Source: Spirochaetae bacterium HGW-Spirochaetae-3 (GTDB lineage: Bacteria > Spirochaetota > Spirochaetia > Treponematales > UBA12059). From it: a stretch of 56,506 nt of DNA. This document shows, one piece after another, positions 46,729 through 54,520 of this stretch; position 1 is the stretch's first letter, and each line of letters opens with the position of its first letter. The notes below the pieces were generated by a model, which was not told the origin of the DNA, did no database searches, and worked only from the letters and a program-made list of their open reading frames with translations. Made by a program: the position numbers and the translations under genes. The stretch is taken from NCBI GenBank assembly GCA_002839315.1, contig PGXV01000014.1:48267-104772 (forward strand), written 5' to 3'.

Positions 46729-47206
46729 GGGTGCCTCCTTGAGAAGTAGGGAATGTTGGGGATGCGGCCGGGATCGGGCCTGCCCGGTGTATGAGGCAGG
46801 TGGTGGGCCGTATTGATAAATAGAGAATGGATGGGCTGGAAGTGTACTTAATATGACATTCGACTGGACCAGAAAAGCAGGAGTGATGTACTAGGCGCGG
46901 TGGCCGGGGCTACTGCATTTGAGGGAAGACTAGTTGCATGCTGGCGGGCTTAATCGGGGCTGAATGCGCCAAGAGCCTAGCAAGTTTCTAGAAACAGACG
47001 GATAGAGGTATTGGTAGGGATGGTATCAAGAAGGCGATGGCGCAGCTCAGTGGCGCGCTAAGTGCAGGATCTGTAGAACTTCTAACGTCAAGGCTAGGTA
47101 TGGCTAATATAGATATATGGACCTTTGACGACTAATATCGTCTAGATACTATTGAGGCTGTCGCCCTCGCAGTGGCGAATGAGGGAAAGTGGTTAAGGGG
47201 GATCTG
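46729..47206. other. Non-coding region between gam-like and primase genes, candidate origin
   Basis: About 480 bp between divergent operons. An AT-rich patch (GGCTAATATAGATATATGG, 47102-47120) is followed by an inverted repeat GACGA/TCGTC (47127-47142) shortly before the primase. No regular iterons or DnaA boxes were seen. The position directly upstream of a primase gene makes it the best origin candidate in the window. Confidence 0.4.
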
Positions 47207-48799
47207 ATGGATACGCTTGATGCGGATGCGGCTCGGGAGGTGGCAGCCTTCGTGGAGCGGTTCAGTTACTTCAGGACGCCATATAACCAAGGTGTGCAAG
47301 GTGGATGGAAAAGGAATCACGGGTTGGCCGGGGATGCCGTCGTGTATAGAGCGATAACGGGGCACGGGGATATCGGGCTTCTCATGAATCTGAGGCCGAG
47401 GTTTATTTGCTTCGACGTGGACTTGCCGGGCAAGGGTGGAGATGAGCGGGAGCCGGTGGGGATTGAAGAGGACGGCGAGGAGCGGCAGGAGCCGGCGGTG
47501 GAGCAGGAGGAGTGGGATGAGGAGGGGCCGTTCACACAGGACCCGAAGACGTGGGCCGGGTGGCCGGAAAGTGGAGTTGATGGCGAGGTAGAAGAAGGGC
47601 TGGAGCGGGCGCTGCGGGAGTCGGTAAAGCCGATGGTGCTAAGTAGACGAATCAAGCCAGAGCTGGAGCCGGAGACCAGGCTGGCGGTAGAGGCTCTGGT
47701 GGAGTGCTTCAATGAACGGCCGAGCCTGGTGGTGAAGAGCCCGCACGGGGCGCATGTGTACTGGTGCCTGGAGGAAGAGGCGCTGTGGTATCAGCTCAAG
47801 CGGAAGCTAGGTAAAGTGAAGAGGGCGTGGGAAGAGAAGAAGAGTGATCGCGGAATTAAGCGGAGCCTGGAGATCATGCCGACGCCGGCGCGGCCACTGA
47901 GGATTCCGAGGCTGGATAGGCTGTTGGAGCCGGAGGGGCTTGAGCCGATGAAACGGCCTGCTGACGGCGAGGCCTTCTGGCGGGGCTTGAGGGTGTATCG
48001 GCTGGAGGGACTGATCAAGGAAGAGGTGCTGGAACGGGTGTGGCCGAAGGATGAGCGGCCAGGGCTGCGTCTCCGAGAAGAAGGCGATGGGGGAAAGAAG
48101 GGGCTTGCGGATGCGGGAACAAAAGGAAGGCGGCCAAGGAACAGTAGAGAGGCTGAAGAGCTGTTGATGCCCTTTGTCAACGGCGAGACCAATGGACAGC
48201 TTATCGGGATGGTAGAAGGCGGGAAGCGTGGCGGGATGTCCCTGGACGACGTGACCGAGTGGGTGTTGGGCTGGGAGACGAGGTCGAGGGCTGCGGGGTA
48301 TAGCGGGGATACGTTCCGGAATGGGCGGGAGCTGAGAAGTAGGATTGAGTCGTTGTATGCGGCCTGCAACGTGACGGAGGCCGGGGCGACAAGGTTTGTG
48401 CGGTTGTGGCGGGAGCATGAAGGGAAGTACCCGAGGAATCGAGAAGCGGCTGAGCTGATGCTGGAGCGGCTTGAGCGCGTGAGCCCGCAGCCGAGGCAGA
48501 GCCGGCAGGCGGTGCTACGGTTCTTCGCCAATATAGAAGCGTGGAGAAGGATCATCGACGACGCCGTAGCCGATCTGGCGAGCGGTATCGATGATCTGAC
48601 TAGAAGGAACCAGGGCAGGGGCGCGTATCCCCTGCCCACAAAGCTCGGCGAGGAGTGGTATAGCGGTTATAAGAGAATCTGGGCACAGGTACAGGCCGCA
48701 GGCATCATAATAAAAGACAAGGACCCAAGCGGTGCGTATGTGCCGGATATCGGTAGGCCTCAGCACTATCGGCTGAATATCCCGGAGGGCGATGTATAG
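47207..48799 (+). CDS. PrimPol/AEP-type replication primase
   Basis: The 530-residue protein carries the archaeo-eukaryotic primase signature. Motif I is FICFDVD (about 67-72), motif II KSPHGAHVYW (about 177-186) and motif III SLEIMPTPARPLRIPR (about 220-235). An acidic, low-complexity insert (about 80-140) separates motifs I and II. The C-terminal ~290 residues are helical and unassigned; no helicase Walker motif was found. ATG at 47207 follows AGGGGG by a good distance; a GTG at 47189 is also possible. It probably primes or initiates replication of the element. Confidence 0.75.
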   Translation: MDTLDADAAREVAAFVERFSYFRTPYNQGVQGGWKRNHGLAGDAVVYRAITGHGDIGLLMNLRPRFICFDVDLPGKGGDEREPVGIEEDGEERQEPAVEQEEWDEEGPFTQDPKTWAGWPESGVDGEVEEGLERALRESVKPMVLSRRIKPELEPETRLAVEALVECFNERPSLVVKSPHGAHVYWCLEEEALWYQLKRKLGKVKRAWEEKKSDRGIKRSLEIMPTPARPLRIPRLDRLLEPEGLEPMKRPADGEAFWRGLRVYRLEGLIKEEVLERVWPKDERPGLRLREEGDGGKKGLADAGTKGRRPRNSREAEELLMPFVNGETNGQLIGMVEGGKRGGMSLDDVTEWVLGWETRSRAAGYSGDTFRNGRELRSRIESLYAACNVTEAGATRFVRLWREHEGKYPRNREAAELMLERLERVSPQPRQSRQAVLRFFANIEAWRRIIDDAVADLASGIDDLTRRNQGRGAYPLPTKLGEEWYSGYKRIWAQVQAAGIIIKDKDPSGAYVPDIGRPQHYRLNIPEGDV

Positions 48800-48868
48800 G
48801 AATATTTATAAATGGATTGGAGTATGGAAGGCAAGTTTCTTTATATGTTGGGTGGCTTTGATGGAATC

Positions 48869-49288
48869 CTAACGAACTGTCATCTGTCCATGTTCGACCA
48901 TCGAGTAGAATCCGGTGCGGCCTATTATCAAGTGGTCGAGTACTGGTATGCCTAAAAGCTCGCCGGCATCCTGGAGTCGCTTGGTGATATCAAGGTCTTC
49001 CTGACTCGGGTCGAGTCTGCAAGATGGATGGTTATGAGAAAGTAAAATAGCAGCAGCGTTCTCCACGATAGCCGGCCGGAAAACCTCACGGGGATGTACG
49101 ATGGTCCTGTTCAAAAGGCCCACGGTGATGATCCTGACGCTCACCACATCGTGTGCGCCGTTCAATAGCACGACTAGGAACCTCTCGGTCCGGGCATTGG
49201 CATATCGCTTGAGGACGGTGTACGCGTCGCCAGGGCTACTGATCCGATAAGGAGGGGCATGGCGTTCGCTTATAATGTCGTAAAGCAT
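48869..49288 (-). CDS. RadC-like JAB/MPN-domain protein
   Basis: The 139-residue protein has the RadC C-terminal domain. RTERFLVVLLNGAHDVV is followed by the metal-binding LLSHNHPSCRLDPSQEDLDITKRL and LGIPVLDHLIIG. It lacks the N-terminal helix-hairpin-helix domain of chromosomal RadC, as do many versions on mobile elements and near defence genes. AAGGAG precedes the ATG. It is convergent with the primase gene. The biochemical role of such proteins is unsettled. Confidence 0.88.
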   Translation of the reverse strand: MLYDIISERHAPPYRISSPGDAYTVLKRYANARTERFLVVLLNGAHDVVSVRIITVGLLNRTIVHPREVFRPAIVENAAAILLSHNHPSCRLDPSQEDLDITKRLQDAGELLGIPVLDHLIIGRTGFYSMVEHGQMTVR

Positions 49289-49423
49289 AAGAACTCCTTG
49301 GGTAGATGATCTGTTCTACCAGTAGAGTCCACATCAAATTGAGTGCGGTCATTCTGATAGCTACGATACCCGGCAAGGCTGTAAGTTGATGGTCGAGCTA
49401 TCGTCGTGTAATGAAAAAGGGGA
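49289..49423. other. Spacer between the radC-like promoter and the terminator
   Basis: Must contain the radC-like promoter; nothing else was recognised. Confidence 0.3.
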
Positions 49424-49475
49424 TGCCAGGGCCTTTCAACTTTCCTTCTGTGTGGAATTCTAGCAGGTCCTGGCA
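49424..49475 (-). terminator. Minus-strand terminator after the 593-residue gene
   Basis: TGCCAGGGCCT (49424-49434) and AGGTCCTGGCA (49465-49475) pair with one G-T. Reading leftward they are followed by CCCCTTTTT. The loop is long (30 bases). Confidence 0.5.
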
Positions 49476-49535
49476 GGGAGTGGGATAAGATGGCAAAGCC
49501 GCGAGCCTTTCGCGACTCACGACCTTGCCCGTATG

Positions 49536-51317
49536 TTACAGAAGCCCCTTAGCCTTGTAGGTTTGATAGAGCGCGATATAAGGGATCATCGCCTTCGGAT
49601 TGCGCAGGAAGAGCTCGACGAGGCTGGCCTCGGTCTCGTTGATGACGTTGAGCACATCAACCGTCTTCCCCGTTCGCAGCCCCGTGGTCGCCTTTATCTC
49701 CCCTGCACGAAGTAGCGTGCGATACTCAAAAAAGAGGCGCTTCGCCTCCTTCACCCGGGCCGGAGCGAGAGGCTTGTCCTTCAGGACGGCCTCGTAGTCG
49801 GCAGTCGTGGCGAAAACTCGCCAGGTCGTACCTCCGATCTCCGGCGAGAAATAGCGCCAAATCAGCTCATACTGGTCGCCGTGGAGGGAGATGGCTTGGT
49901 CCAGGAGGAGTAGCTTCGTGAACATGACCTCGGTCTCGACGGAGAAACGAGAGGTGATCTCTGCTTCGTAGCGGAGGTAATTCCTACCAATGATAAGGTA
50001 GTCGTAGGTATCGAATGGCACGTTGAGCGCCTTCTTGAGGTAATCATGGACCCTCTTGTAACCCCGAGCCTTCCACTGCACGACTAAGCGCTCATCATCC
50101 GCGAGGTTCGCCGTGCAGACGGCAAGGATAAGCCTGCTGTGGATTCCGTCGGCGAGGTGCTCCTTGAAGACTCGCTCGGCATCCTCGAGAGTGTGAAGCT
50201 GGAAGTAAGTCTTGATGGACGATCGAGCATCCAGATAGGCCTGTGCGCGCGCCTTCAGGGCCTTCTCTGCCGACTCCCGCCTCGTTGCTAGAACCGCGAA
50301 TTCGAGGTTGCGCAGATCCGTGGGGTCGTCAAGGGAAACGAACTTAGGTACCAAGCCCAGCTTGAGAGCTTCGACCACCTTGGCCTCGACCTCGCCAGAG
50401 ATCATGAGCGGAGGACCTGCGAGCTCGAGTGGCTTGATTCTGCGAGCCTCTCGCTTGGTCTCGAGTTCCTTCACCGTGGGGGGCTTGCGGCCCGTGCAAA
50501 GGTTGATGAAGTCCGGCTCCGGAGCAACAAGGAAAGGCTCGCGCAGGGTATCAAGGGGAACCTTGCGATAATGGGCCGTGAGGAGGTAGGAAACCTTCGT
50601 GAACCTCCGGCCAAGGTCGTCTATAGACACCCCCCAGGTTCCCTGGATGGTGACAACAAGCAGCTGATCGAGCGCATCGGCCGCGTTGATGAGACGATAC
50701 GCGAAGCTGACCGATATACCCAACTCTGGTGCGCGGATCTTGAGCCAGGTCGCGAAGTCGAAGATTTGGTCCTGCTCATAGAGCTTCGCGTCGCGGATAC
50801 GTCGAAGGTCAAATCCGGCATTGTAGAGCGAGAGCCCCTCCACCCGGAGAGAGGTGCGAATCAGGTCCTCGATCACCCGGAGGTCAGTCGAATAGACGTC
50901 CGGGTCAGTGTCGCCCAGGAGCCTGCCCGGACTGCAATGAACCGGCATGATGCGCCGGATCCTGCCATCCTCGGCCCGGTGGAGCTCGTAGCGTCCCCCC
51001 TCGACGAGCTCGGTCGGCCCATGATTATCCTGGACCAGTGCTAAAGGTGCAGGTATCGCTGAGGGTTCGTCCTCCTCGGTCAATGCGCTGGGGAGCTCGG
51101 GACCTAACTCTTCGCGCAAGGAAGGCTGTATCGTCGACGGACCTTCATCGGCTACGGGCTGCCAAGAAATCCTGGCCTGATCTGGCGTGGGATCGGAATG
51201 CGATGTATTTCCTTCGTCGAGCCGGACGACCAGGGGAAGCGGCTCGGCCAAGGCAATTTGCCGGGGCAACACGTCGGCTTTGGGTTGACGGATGAGCTTC
51301 GAATCCGAAGTGGTCAT
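49536..51317 (-). CDS. Large hypothetical element protein
   Basis: The 593-residue protein matches no family I know. The first ~125 residues are Pro/Glu-rich and probably disordered. A segment near 190-220 (FATWLKIRAPELGISVSFAYRLINAADAL) looks like the HTH of plasmid-borne DNA-binding proteins. The rest is helical and charged, including a long coiled-coil-like stretch (EAKVVEALKLG, AEKALKARAQAYLDA). It overlaps the upstream small gene (ATGA) and follows the excisionase-like gene in one operon. A role in transfer or excision is inferred only from position. Confidence 0.6.
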   Translation of the reverse strand: MTTSDSKLIRQPKADVLPRQIALAEPLPLVVRLDEGNTSHSDPTPDQARISWQPVADEGPSTIQPSLREELGPELPSALTEEDEPSAIPAPLALVQDNHGPTELVEGGRYELHRAEDGRIRRIMPVHCSPGRLLGDTDPDVYSTDLRVIEDLIRTSLRVEGLSLYNAGFDLRRIRDAKLYEQDQIFDFATWLKIRAPELGISVSFAYRLINAADALDQLLVVTIQGTWGVSIDDLGRRFTKVSYLLTAHYRKVPLDTLREPFLVAPEPDFINLCTGRKPPTVKELETKREARRIKPLELAGPPLMISGEVEAKVVEALKLGLVPKFVSLDDPTDLRNLEFAVLATRRESAEKALKARAQAYLDARSSIKTYFQLHTLEDAERVFKEHLADGIHSRLILAVCTANLADDERLVVQWKARGYKRVHDYLKKALNVPFDTYDYLIIGRNYLRYEAEITSRFSVETEVMFTKLLLLDQAISLHGDQYELIWRYFSPEIGGTTWRVFATTADYEAVLKDKPLAPARVKEAKRLFFEYRTLLRAGEIKATTGLRTGKTVDVLNVINETEASLVELFLRNPKAMIPYIALYQTYKAKGLL

Positions 51318-51565
51318 ATTACCGCACCCCCGTCGGGCTTGAACTCAGGTACCGAGCCAGCCTTCGGCAGAATCGCCTTGATCTCTGGCGACGGGTCCGG
51401 AAAAACTATGGCTGATAGTTCTCCTAGACCCAGTAGGTAGCCCAAGAGCCCCTCGCTCGTCTGCGCTTTAGGCAATGGAGCGATTAGTGCTTGCTCGTTG
51501 GCGAGACTTTCGTTCTTGACACCAACCGGATTGGCGAATAGTGTGGCGAAGAGAGTATTACCCAC
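51314..51565 (-). CDS. Small hypothetical protein coupled to the excisionase-like gene
   Basis: A GTG start at 51565 with AAGGAGG six bases upstream gives 83 residues (start GNTLFATLFANPVGVKN). It overlaps the HTH gene stop by eight bases and the next gene by four. No family is recognised. A longer reading without a ribosome site starts inside the HTH gene and is less likely. Confidence 0.5.
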   Translation of the reverse strand: MGNTLFATLFANPVGVKNESLANEQALIAPLPKAQTSEGLLGYLLGLGELSAIVFPDPSPEIKAILPKAGSVPEFKPDGGAVI

Positions 51566-51797
51566 GTGTGGCCTCCTTCTTGGTCGTGGATGTGGAAGAT
51601 CTTCGATGACGGCCGATGTAGTCATCGATGGCCTCAAGTTCGAAAATCAGGCGGCCACCAAGCTTGACCGACGGGAGCTTGCCGGACTCAGCCTGTTTAT
51701 AGGCCCACGAAGTTGATCGTCGAAGCAGCTTGGCGACTTCGTTGAGGGTCAGGAACCGGAGTGGAATTGCCTGTTCCTGTACATGCTTGTCGGACAT
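51558..51797 (-). CDS. Excisionase-like helix-turn-helix protein
   Basis: The 79-residue protein has the MerR-like winged HTH of Xis/AlpA-type factors: LRFLTLNEVAKLLRRSTSWAYKQ, then GKLPSVKLGGRLIFELEAIDDYI. Such proteins bend DNA at attachment sites to favour excision or regulate element genes. AGGAGG-like GAGGA lies just before the ATG. It heads the leftward operon that includes the 593-residue protein and lies 1.3 kb from the integrase genes. Confidence 0.82.
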   Translation of the reverse strand: MSDKHVQEQAIPLRFLTLNEVAKLLRRSTSWAYKQAESGKLPSVKLGGRLIFELEAIDDYIGRHRRSSTSTTKKEATRG

Positions 51798-51900
51798 ACT
51801 GTCCTCCTAATGCGAGATGTGAGCCAGTGGCTCACTAAGCAAAGGGAGTGATAGTTAATGCCCTCTTTTCCCGAAGAAATTTCATCTTTTGAAACAAAAC

Positions 51901-51929
51901 TCGACAAGTTACCATTGAAGTGGTATACT
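51901..51929 (+). promoter_or_regulatory. Promoter of the integrase-core-like gene, with inverted repeat
   Basis: TCGACA (51901-51906), 17 bases and TATACT (51924-51929) form a rightward promoter. TACCA and TGGTA (51910-51914, 51921-51925) make an inverted repeat inside the spacer and -10 box. It is a candidate binding site for the divergent HTH protein. Confidence 0.5.
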
Positions 51930-52015
51930 TTGGGCAGCCACAGCAAGCAGTCAGCTATCCTGACTAGCTTTCACCCATCTAAGGCGATTGACGATCGGGT
52001 TTATCAGGGAGCGCG

Positions 52016-52732
52016 ATGAAATCCAAAAGTGGAGGAGTCTCCAGAGAGGAATGGAAGGCAAGAGTCCTGGAGGAGAGTCTTAGGCATCCCAATTTGGGGA
52101 GGAGGGCTCTTTACCAACTACTTGCCGCTGAAGGAGGTCCCTCCGAAGCTACCATCGGCAAGTATCTTCGTAAGGCGGGCCTGAGTAAAAAAGGTCAGCG
52201 ACTTGCGGCTTCCCCGGAAAGTTCCGCCACAACCGAGCCCATAGTAGGCGAGATTCTCTATGTAGCGCGCTTATCCTACGATGCAGGAGATCCCTCAGCG
52301 CGAACCATGCTACTAGGCTTCGACCAGGCGAGTGCCTTTGCTTTCATCGCATACAAAGCCGACTCGTTGACGGGACTGCTGGAAGAGTTGGTCGAACAAA
52401 TATTCCATATGTTCGAGCGCAAACCTGGCAAGATATACCTAGACCGAAACGGCGATCGATACTTCGAGATCCAAGATGATGCCAAGCACTTCGAGAAGGT
52501 ACACGGGATATCGCTCAAGCTCGAAGGGCGATGGGGAAGGAACCTGCTTTCGCACCGGAGGCGACTAGAGGCGATCTGGTCTCAGCCGAGCCTCTCAGAC
52601 GAGAGTCAAGGGACTCTCGAAGAGCATATTATCAATTGGTACAACTTCAAAGTACCATCTTCTTTACCACCCTGCTTCGGCCGTACACCCTTTAAGACTT
52701 TCTGGGAGTCAAAGCATAAACATGCTCCGTGA
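52016..52732 (+). CDS. Diverged rve/integrase-core (IS481/IS3-like) protein
   Basis: The 238-residue protein has an N-terminal HTH (NLGRRALYQLLAAEGGPSEATIGKYLRKAGL), a shortened integrase-core-like region (ILYVARLSYDAG, LGFDQASAFAFIAYKADS, KIYLDRNGDRYF) and an end like IS481 transposases (EEHIINWYNFKVPSS...RTPFKTFWE). The DDE triad is not clearly intact; the second Asp is in YLDRNGD. No terminal repeats flank it. It may be a domesticated transposase serving the element, or a decaying one. AGGGAG precedes the ATG. Confidence 0.6.
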   Translation: MKSKSGGVSREEWKARVLEESLRHPNLGRRALYQLLAAEGGPSEATIGKYLRKAGLSKKGQRLAASPESSATTEPIVGEILYVARLSYDAGDPSARTMLLGFDQASAFAFIAYKADSLTGLLEELVEQIFHMFERKPGKIYLDRNGDRYFEIQDDAKHFEKVHGISLKLEGRWGRNLLSHRRRLEAIWSQPSLSDESQGTLEEHIINWYNFKVPSSLPPCFGRTPFKTFWESKHKHAP

Positions 52733-52744
52733 AGCAGGGATCGG

Positions 52745-52793
52745 CTCTGAGATTATCTCTGAGATTGAGAACTCTGAGACTGACTCTGAGATT
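52745..52793 (+). repeat. Four imperfect 10-bp direct repeats
   Basis: CTCTGAGATT occurs at 52745, 52757 and 52784, and CTCTGAGACT at 52772, with 12, 15 and 12 base spacings. Beside an attachment-site candidate and two integrase genes, they look like arm-type binding sites for integrase or excisionase. Confidence 0.6.
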
Positions 52794-52843
52794 GAGAAAA
52801 TGACAAGATTTGCTAAACTCTACCAAGTCCTGCTAATTGTGCC

Positions 52844-52871
52844 TTGCCCCTGACGCATGATCTGATATAGA
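52844..52871 (+). promoter_or_regulatory. Candidate promoter of the tRNA-like RNA
   Basis: TTGCCC (52844-52849), 16 bases and TATAGA (52866-52871), with TGA before the -10 (extended -10). Transcription would start near 52878, about 27 bases before the tRNA-like part. Confidence 0.4.
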
Positions 52872-52904
52872 ATTAGCTACGATAGGTGAAAGCTTGACAA
52901 GGCG

Positions 52905-52976
52905 GGAGAATCCTGTAGGCGGAGTCCGGATCGCTTCGCAATCTATAGGTCAGGGGTTCGAATCCCCTATTCTCCA
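52905..52976 (+). ncRNA. tRNA-like sequence, probable tmRNA (ssrA) 3' end and integration site
   Basis: A T-arm (AGGGG-TTCGAAT-CCCCT, 52952-52968) is followed by ATTCTCC and a discriminator A. GGAGAAT at 52905-52911 can pair with ATTCTCC. There is no normal D arm or anticodon arm. Instead CTGTAG/CTATAG and GCGGA/TTCGC build one long hairpin. AATCCTGTAGGCG resembles the conserved CCTGTAG stretch near the 3' end of tmRNA. The tmRNA body is absent upstream. This best fits the 3' end of ssrA left by an integrated element. The 3' CCA reads CGA. A stand-alone tRNA-like RNA is the alternative. Confidence 0.55.
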
Positions 52977-52984
52977 CGAAAACG

Positions 52985-53023
52985 AGAACCATAAATCCTT
53001 TTAGAATAAGGATTTATGGTTCT
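52985..53023 (+). terminator. Strong rho-independent terminator after the tRNA-like RNA
   Basis: AGAACCATAAATCCTT (52985-53000) and its exact complement (53008-53023) form a 16-bp perfect stem with a seven-base loop, followed by TTGTTTTG. It insulates the integrase genes from upstream transcription. Confidence 0.85.
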
Positions 53024-53094
53024 TTGTTTTGTAAGGGCTGCGATCGAAAAAGGCGTGTGTCAGACGAAATGTCAGACTTTTTTTGGAGCACGCC

Positions 53095-54324
53095 ATGGCT
53101 CATAGCTCGTTTTCTCTGTATAAACGTCGGAGCCGGAAAGCATCCGGCTTTCGTTATTATGTGCAGTTCTGGAACGCTGAAACCTCCTCATATGAAACTG
53201 GCCTATCTGTCGATCGCTTGCGAGCCCTTCTTAAGTTGAACAGCGCGATCTATTCTTCGTCGAGGAAGGCAGATGCACGGTTCATTGCACAGGCCTGGAT
53301 CGCCGAACATGGCACTGCTAAAGCTAGCGTCGAGGTTGGCTTTGGGACGTATTGCCTTTCTTTCTGGGATTGGGCCGAATCCGAATATCTTCGCGGGCTA
53401 AGGCTACGCGGGAAGAAGATCGGGAAGGAGTATGTGGGAAACAACCTTTCATATATTAGGCGTTTTCTCGTACCTAGTCATCTAGGAGAAACCTCGCTGT
53501 CCAAGGTTACGTCCGGGGCACTGGAATCTTTGATTTTAGGCATCAAAGAAACAACCGGGCTCAGCAATACGAGTTGCAACGCAATACTCTGCGCAATCGG
53601 GAAACCTCTTGCAGAGGCCGAGAGGCTTGGTCTCATTCGTGAAAACCCGATACGCCGCGTGAATAAACTTGTGAAGGACAATACAAAAAAAGGAGTACTA
53701 TCGAGCAGTGAGATTCATGCACTCTGCTCTACTCCTTGGGATGATGAACGTGTAAAAGCAGCCGCGTTGCTATCGCTCCTCTGCGGGTTACGCCTTGGGG
53801 AGATCCTCGGATTACAGAAGGATTCCATTGCCGAGGATAGACTGACTGTGCGTGATTCCTACGGGAAAAAAGATGGTCTCAAGACAACGAAGAATGGAAA
53901 ATCCCGTATTGTGTACTTACCATCCATCATAAAGCTCATGCTACAGCAACTCATAGATACCAATCCACATAACGATGCTTGGGTGTTTTGGTCTGAGAAG
54001 GCTGGTGTACCAATAAATATACGGACCGTGGAGAAGGCATTTTATATCCAATTAGGCAAGATCGGTATATTCGATGCCAATAGCTCACAAGAACAAAAAA
54101 AACAAGGGGCTACACGCCAGGATCGCAATATCACTTTCCATTCACTTCGGCATCTCTATAATACTTTATTGAGAGGTGCCATCCCGGACGAGATCCTGAG
54201 AGAATCGACTGGGCACCTGACGGCCAGTATGACTGAGCGATATGATCATGCCGATCATGACTCACGAATCAGAGCATTAGAAGTGGCTGTCAACGAACGA
54301 ATACTAACAATTATTGATGCCTAG
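53095..54324 (+). CDS. Tyrosine recombinase/integrase (first of two)
   Basis: The 409-residue integrase begins with an arm-binding-like segment (SFSLYKRRSRKASGFRYYVQFW), then a core-binding region and a C-terminal catalytic domain. The first Arg is in LLCGLRLGEILGL, H-x-x-R in FHSLRHLYN, the second His in STGHLTASM and the Tyr in TERYDH, so the active site is complete. ATG at 53095 has GGAG six bases upstream; a TTG at 53083 is possible. It lies just past the ssrA-like 3' end, the usual site of an island integrase. GC content is lower than in the sulfur cluster. Confidence 0.9.
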   Translation: MAHSSFSLYKRRSRKASGFRYYVQFWNAETSSYETGLSVDRLRALLKLNSAIYSSSRKADARFIAQAWIAEHGTAKASVEVGFGTYCLSFWDWAESEYLRGLRLRGKKIGKEYVGNNLSYIRRFLVPSHLGETSLSKVTSGALESLILGIKETTGLSNTSCNAILCAIGKPLAEAERLGLIRENPIRRVNKLVKDNTKKGVLSSSEIHALCSTPWDDERVKAAALLSLLCGLRLGEILGLQKDSIAEDRLTVRDSYGKKDGLKTTKNGKSRIVYLPSIIKLMLQQLIDTNPHNDAWVFWSEKAGVPINIRTVEKAFYIQLGKIGIFDANSSQEQKKQGATRQDRNITFHSLRHLYNTLLRGAIPDEILRESTGHLTASMTERYDHADHDSRIRALEVAVNERILTIIDA

Positions 54325-54520
54325 CATAAGCAACTTTCAGAAGCAATGTTTGTTTGGCAATTGACCGATCCGGATGAATTCATTATTTTCAAGAAAAGCT
54401 TTAACAGGAGGTGGCTATCATGGTGTAGGCTCGAGACTAGATTCAACCATATTTCGATCGCTGATCGTTGATCATAGGTCCCCCATAATTTTGAAAAATA
54501 ATGACCTAAGGGGTGTGCGT

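Noticed and set aside
52905-52976. Ordinary tRNA gene
   Set aside because: The acceptor and T arms are good, but no D arm or five-base-pair anticodon stem with T33 and a purine at 37 could be built.
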